A DNA stretch of 64,000 nucleotides from Ferrovibrio sp. MS7 (lineage in GTDB: Bacteria; Pseudomonadota; Alphaproteobacteria; Ferrovibrionales; Ferrovibrionaceae). A model generated the notes under the pieces. That model did no database searches. It worked only from the letters and a program-made list of their open reading frames with translations, and had not been told where the DNA came from. The stretch lies in contig NZ_JBBKBA010000001.1 of assembly GCF_038404985.1 (NCBI RefSeq), positions 2,136,001-2,200,000 of the forward strand. Reading direction: 5' to 3'. The translations under genes were made by a program, and so were the position numbers. This document shows, in pieces, positions 60,759 to 64,000 of this stretch. Every line of letters starts with the position of its first letter. Position 1 is the first letter of the stretch.

Positions 60759-60775
60759 TTGGCACGAATCTTGTT
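60759..60775 (+). promoter_or_regulatory. Candidate sigma-54 (-24/-12) promoter
   Basis: TTGGCACGAATCTTGTT matches the sigma-54 consensus (YTGGCACGRNNNTTGCW) at every fixed position but one, with correct GG-to-TG spacing. It lies 33 bases before the kdsD start. Confidence 0.6.
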
Positions 60776-60807
60776 AGACGGTTTCCTGCAGGTGGGTCTC
60801 GCTGCGT

Positions 60808-61977
60808 ATGTCCAAAACCGCCCTGTCGTCGGCAGCGCCCCGCAAGGCCGCCGGCTCCCGTACCAAAACGCGCCCGGCCAAAGCGCCGTCTGGGGCTAAG
60901 GCTGTGGCTAAGCCCAAGGCTCGTGCCGGGGCCGTGGTGACGCGTCTGCCCAGCGCCCCTGGGCAATCGCCATTTGGGCAACCGCCATTTGGCCAGCCTG
61001 CTGGCGATATCGCTGTCGCGCGCCGCGTACTGCTCACCGAAGCCAATGGCCTTGCCGCGCTGGCAGCCAATCTCAACAGCCAGTTCACCCAGGCCATCGA
61101 CGTGCTGAACCGCATCAGCGGCGATGGCAGCCAGGGCCGTGTCATCGTTTCCGGCATGGGCAAGTCCGGCCATGTGGCGCGCAAGATCGCGGCGACCATG
61201 GCTTCCACCGGCACGCCGGCGCTGTTCGTGCATCCGGCCGAGGCCAGCCATGGCGATCTCGGCATGGTCACCACCAGCGACGTGCTGCTCTGCCTGTCGA
61301 ATTCCGGCGATGTGCCGGAGATGGCTGACCTCATCGCCCATGCCAAGCGGTTCGGCCTGCCGCTGATCGGCATGACCTCGAAGCCGAAATCGGCGCTGGG
61401 CCAGGCCGCCGATATCGCGCTGATCCTGCCGCCGGTGGAGGAAGCCTGCCCGATGGGCCTGGCGCCTACCACCTCCACCACCATGATGCTGGCGCTGGGC
61501 GATGCGCTCGCGGTGGCGCTGATGGAGCGCAAGGGCTTCAACCGCGACCATTACCGCGTGTTCCATCCCGGCGGCCGGCTCGGCAAGCAGCTCATCAAGG
61601 TGAAGGACCTGATGCATGCCGGCCAGGCGATACCGCTGGTGCCGGCCGGCACCGCGATGCGTGAGGCGCTGGTAACGATGGCCGGGCGCAGCTTCGGCTG
61701 CATCGGCATCACCGGCCGCCAGGGCCGCGACAAGGGCCGCCTGATCGGCATCGTCACCGACGGTGACCTGCGCCGCCATATCGATGGCGATATCCTGGCG
61801 CGCAAGGTGGAAACAGTGATGACCAAGTCGCCGCTCACCATCCGCCAGGACATGCTGGCGGTGGAAGCCCTGCGCGAGATGAACCAGCGCCGCATCACGG
61901 CGCTCTTCGTGATCGACGCCGGCCGCCCGATCGGCATCCTGCATATGCACGATTGCGTGCGCGCCGGGATCACCTGA
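60808..61977 (+). CDS. kdsD: D-arabinose-5-phosphate isomerase (KdsD/KpsF/GutQ family)
   Basis: A 389-residue enzyme converting ribulose-5-phosphate to arabinose-5-phosphate, the first step to Kdo of LPS. After a basic, Ala/Pro-rich extension of about 60 residues (ending QSPFGQPPFGQPAG, an imperfect repeat) comes a SIS domain (VSGMGKSGHVARKIAATMAS, ALFVHPAEASHGDLGMV) and two CBS domains (VKDLMHAGQAIPLV and VETVMTKSPLTI). Usual family length is about 325, so the extension is odd; the first in-frame Met after it would cut into the core. It heads the lptC-lptA-lptB operon. Confidence 0.93.
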   Translation: MSKTALSSAAPRKAAGSRTKTRPAKAPSGAKAVAKPKARAGAVVTRLPSAPGQSPFGQPPFGQPAGDIAVARRVLLTEANGLAALAANLNSQFTQAIDVLNRISGDGSQGRVIVSGMGKSGHVARKIAATMASTGTPALFVHPAEASHGDLGMVTTSDVLLCLSNSGDVPEMADLIAHAKRFGLPLIGMTSKPKSALGQAADIALILPPVEEACPMGLAPTTSTTMMLALGDALAVALMERKGFNRDHYRVFHPGGRLGKQLIKVKDLMHAGQAIPLVPAGTAMREALVTMAGRSFGCIGITGRQGRDKGRLIGIVTDGDLRRHIDGDILARKVETVMTKSPLTIRQDMLAVEALREMNQRRITALFVIDAGRPIGILHMHDCVRAGIT

Positions 61978-61984
61978 GGCAACG

Positions 61985-62668
61985 ATGACCAACGCGCCGC
62001 AGGATACTGCTCCCAGCCCCAACCGCCGCCTGCGCGATGATTTCGCGCCGCGCAGCGAGCAGGGCATGGTAGGCCAGGTGGTGCAGCGGCGGCGCGGCTT
62101 CGTGCGTTTCATGAAATTCGTGCTGCCGATGGGCGCCGTGGCCCTGGTGGGCGTGATCGCCGCCTGGCCGCAACTGACCAAGCGCGATACCGGCTTCCGG
62201 CTCTCTTTCTCCAATATCGAGACTCAGGAGATGGCGCTGGTGATGAATAACCCGCGCTTCCGTGGCAACGACAGCAACGGCCAGCCCTATATCGTCACCG
62301 CCGACCGCGCCTTGCAGGATCCGAACGATTCCAAGCTGGTGACGCTGGACAAGATCGCCGCTGACATCACCATGAATGACGGCGCCTGGATCTCGCTCAC
62401 CTCCAATACCGGCGTGTACAACAACACCACCCGGATGCTGACGCTGCATGGCGATATCAACGTCTACAGCGACCGGGGCTATGAGTTTCACGGCATCAAT
62501 GCCGAGATCGACCTCAATACCGGCGTGCTGGCCAGCGACGACAAGGTCTGGGGCCATGCATCGCTCGGCAGCATCCGCGCCAACGGCATGCGGGTCTATG
62601 ATCGCGGCAAGACCATCGTGTTCATCAACGGCGTGAAAACCACGCTCAATCCCCGCGGCGCAGGATGA
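61985..62668 (+). CDS. lptC: LPS export protein LptC
   Basis: A 227-residue bitopic inner-membrane protein. One membrane segment at about 43-62 (FVLPMGAVALVGVIAAWPQL) is followed by a periplasmic LptC/OstA-type beta-jellyroll (SFSNIETQEMALVMNNPRFR, GVYNNTTRMLTLHGDINVYS). It passes LPS from the LptB2FG complex to LptA. It lies seven bases after kdsD and its stop overlaps the lptA start (ATGA). Confidence 0.9.
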   Translation: MTNAPQDTAPSPNRRLRDDFAPRSEQGMVGQVVQRRRGFVRFMKFVLPMGAVALVGVIAAWPQLTKRDTGFRLSFSNIETQEMALVMNNPRFRGNDSNGQPYIVTADRALQDPNDSKLVTLDKIAADITMNDGAWISLTSNTGVYNNTTRMLTLHGDINVYSDRGYEFHGINAEIDLNTGVLASDDKVWGHASLGSIRANGMRVYDRGKTIVFINGVKTTLNPRGAG

Positions 62669-63267
62669 CCAGCATGCGCAGAATTACCGCCCCCTCTGTT
62701 GTTGTTGCCGGCCTCGCCTTGCTGCTGGCCGCCCAGGCTTTTGCTCAAGGCTTGCCCGGCCAGCGGCGCGGCAACAACTCGAACAATTCCAACCTGCCGA
62801 TCGAGATTGCCGCCGATAATCTCGAGGTGCTGCAGGAGCGCCAGCAGGCCATCTTCCGTGGCAATGTCGATGTCGCCCAGGGCGACATGCGGCTGCGCGC
62901 CGATGAACTGGTGGTGTATTACCGCGACCGCAACAACAGCGCGCCGCAAGGTCAGCGTCCGGCGCAGCAGCAGTCCCGCCCGGCGGCGCCGGTGCCGTCT
63001 GCCGGCGGTCCCGATATGGGCGCGATCAGCCGTATCGAGGCCAAGGGCAAGGTTTTCATCTCGTCCGCCGACGAGAAGGCGCAGGGCGATTACGCCGATT
63101 ACAATGTGGATAAGAAGCTGATCGTGCTGCAGGGCAATGTGGTATTGACGCAGAAGGAAAGCGTGCTGCGTTGCGCCAAGGTGACGATGCAGCAGGATAT
63201 CGGCCGTTCGGTCTGCGATCCGCTGCCGGGCCAGCGCGTAATTGGCGTGTTCCGCCAGGGGGGCTGA
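62665..63267 (+). CDS. lptA: LPS transport periplasmic protein LptA
   Basis: A 200-residue periplasmic protein with a signal peptide ending AAQAFAQ. The OstA/LptA repeat is seen in [40 protein letters not shown] and [17 protein letters not shown]. It forms the bridge that carries LPS across the periplasm. A Gln/Pro/Ala-rich insert ([16 protein letters not shown]) sits in a loop. Its stop overlaps the lptB start by one base. Confidence 0.92.
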   Translation: MTSMRRITAPSVVVAGLALLLAAQAFAQGLPGQRRGNNSNNSNLPIEIAADNLEVLQERQQAIFRGNVDVAQGDMRLRADELVVYYRDRNNSAPQGQRPAQQQSRPAAPVPSAGGPDMGAISRIEAKGKVFISSADEKAQGDYADYNVDKKLIVLQGNVVLTQKESVLRCAKVTMQQDIGRSVCDPLPGQRVIGVFRQGG

Positions 63268-64000
63268 TGACGCCGCAGAACGACGATAGCGTGATGAACG
63301 GCCCGCGCCTGGTGGCAGACAACCCGCATCCGGGATTGTCCGCGCATCGCCTGGGCAAAAGCTTCAAGAAGCGGCCGGTGCTGCGCGATGTTTCGCTGAG
63401 CGTGCAGCGCGGCGAGGCGGTCGGCCTGCTTGGCCCCAATGGCGCCGGCAAGACCACCTGTTTCTACATCATCACCGGGCTGATCTCCGCCGATCACGGC
63501 TCGATCATGCTCGATGGCGTCGATATCACTGGCCTGCCGATGTATCGCCGCGCCCGCCTCGGCATGGGCTACCTGCCGCAGGAAGCCTCGATCTTCCGTG
63601 GCCTCACGGTGGAGCAGAATATCCGCGCCGTGCTGGAACTGGTGGAAGCCGAGACCGACAAGCGCGAGGCGATGCTGGAAGACCTGCTCGCTGAATTTTC
63701 CATCAGCCATCTGCGCCGCACCCCGGCGCTGGCCTTGTCTGGCGGCGAGCGGCGGCGCTGCGAAATCGCCCGTGCCCTGGCAACACGGCCAAGCTTCATG
63801 CTGATGGACGAGCCGCTGGCCGGCATTGATCCGATTGCCGTGGGTGAAATCCGCGAGCTGGTGTCGCATCTCAAGCATCGCGGCATCGGCGTGCTGATCA
63901 CCGATCATAATGTGCGCGAGACCCTGGATATCATCGACCGTGCCTACATCCTGCATGACGGCAAGGTGCTGATGGAGGGGTCGCCGAACGAGATCGTCGC
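63267..64000 (+). CDS. lptB: LPS export ABC transporter ATP-binding protein LptB (3' end outside window)
   Basis: The first 244 residues are visible and the frame is open at the window end. It powers LPS extraction from the inner membrane. Motifs are Walker [16 protein letters not shown]-loop [11 protein letters not shown], signature [15 protein letters not shown], Walker [14 protein letters not shown] and [12 protein letters not shown]. The ATG at 63267 overlaps the lptA stop; an in-frame ATG at 63294 is possible. In most proteobacteria rpoN follows next, just beyond this window. Confidence 0.93.
   Translation, partial: MTPQNDDSVMNGPRLVADNPHPGLSAHRLGKSFKKRPVLRDVSLSVQRGEAVGLLGPNGAGKTTCFYIITGLISADHGSIMLDGVDITGLPMYRRARLGMGYLPQEASIFRGLTVEQNIRAVLELVEAETDKREAMLEDLLAEFSISHLRRTPALALSGGERRRCEIARALATRPSFMLMDEPLAGIDPIAVGEIRELVSHLKHRGIGVLITDHNVRETLDIIDRAYILHDGKVLMEGSPNEIV

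Overview
The window is high-GC, tightly packed chromosomal DNA from an alphaproteobacterium, probably Rhodospirillales-like. The pointers are a COQ9-family gene next to peptide deformylase, a NrnC-type short DEDDy exonuclease, several TAXI and DctPQM TRAP transporters, SinR-like XRE and PAS-type regulators, and a kdsD-lptC-lptA-lptB LPS operon. I see no phage, IS transposase, rRNA or CRISPR. The assignment comes from gene content alone.

Layout. 1-8865 (+): nitrate assimilation operon, with a nitrate-binding protein (5' end outside the window), transporter ATPase, NirB, NirD, NasA and CysG. 8780-12803 (-): lrgA-lrgB, a large nested palindrome, a tandem-PAS histidine kinase and a Gate-domain membrane protein. 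12821-16914: rpsU with its terminator, def-COQ9, a low-complexity unknown, and purEK with a good promoter. 17009-20680: a diguanylate cyclase, a family III CoA-transferase, two small regulators and an AT-rich gap. 20682-27813: M17 peptidase, GST, an HIT-SemiSWEET-TAXI-binding-protein cluster, an rRNA methyltransferase, an unknown 387-aa protein and an Hpt-like protein without its phospho-histidine. 27938-31127: aminotransferase/EamA exporter divergent from an Lrp regulator, then a Cys-rich lipoprotein. 31356-35833: a GH17-GT2 beta-glucan synthase and a second GH17 membrane protein. 35902-39002: TAXI TRAP system. 39029-42229: AraC regulator, type I binding protein, HSL-type hydrolase. 42233-47296 (-): DctPQM TRAP operon ending in a molybdenum hydroxylase large subunit. 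47433-51709: EamA transporter, acetoacetyl-CoA synthetase, FAH-family enzyme, with REP-like elements in the convergent gaps. 51821-58636: two LysR divergons (WrbA/pirin and SDR), a GNAT gene with an unknown partner, a lipoprotein and an exported His/Asp-rich protein. 58633-64000: LhgO-like oxidase, tRNA-Leu(CAG), NrnC, then kdsD-lptC-lptA-lptB (lptB runs off the end).

How the parts work together. The first operon imports nitrate, reduces it to nitrite and ammonium, and makes the siroheme NirB needs. The last operon makes Kdo precursor and builds the LPS export machine, apparently from a sigma-54-type promoter. The most unusual non-coding feature is the nested three-armed palindrome at 11440-11706, directly in front of the histidine kinase. 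Other points of interest are the pseudo-Hpt protein, the molybdenum enzyme that lacks a visible Fe-S partner, the shortened Rossmann domain of CysG, and three convergent gene pairs whose stop codons share the same four bases.
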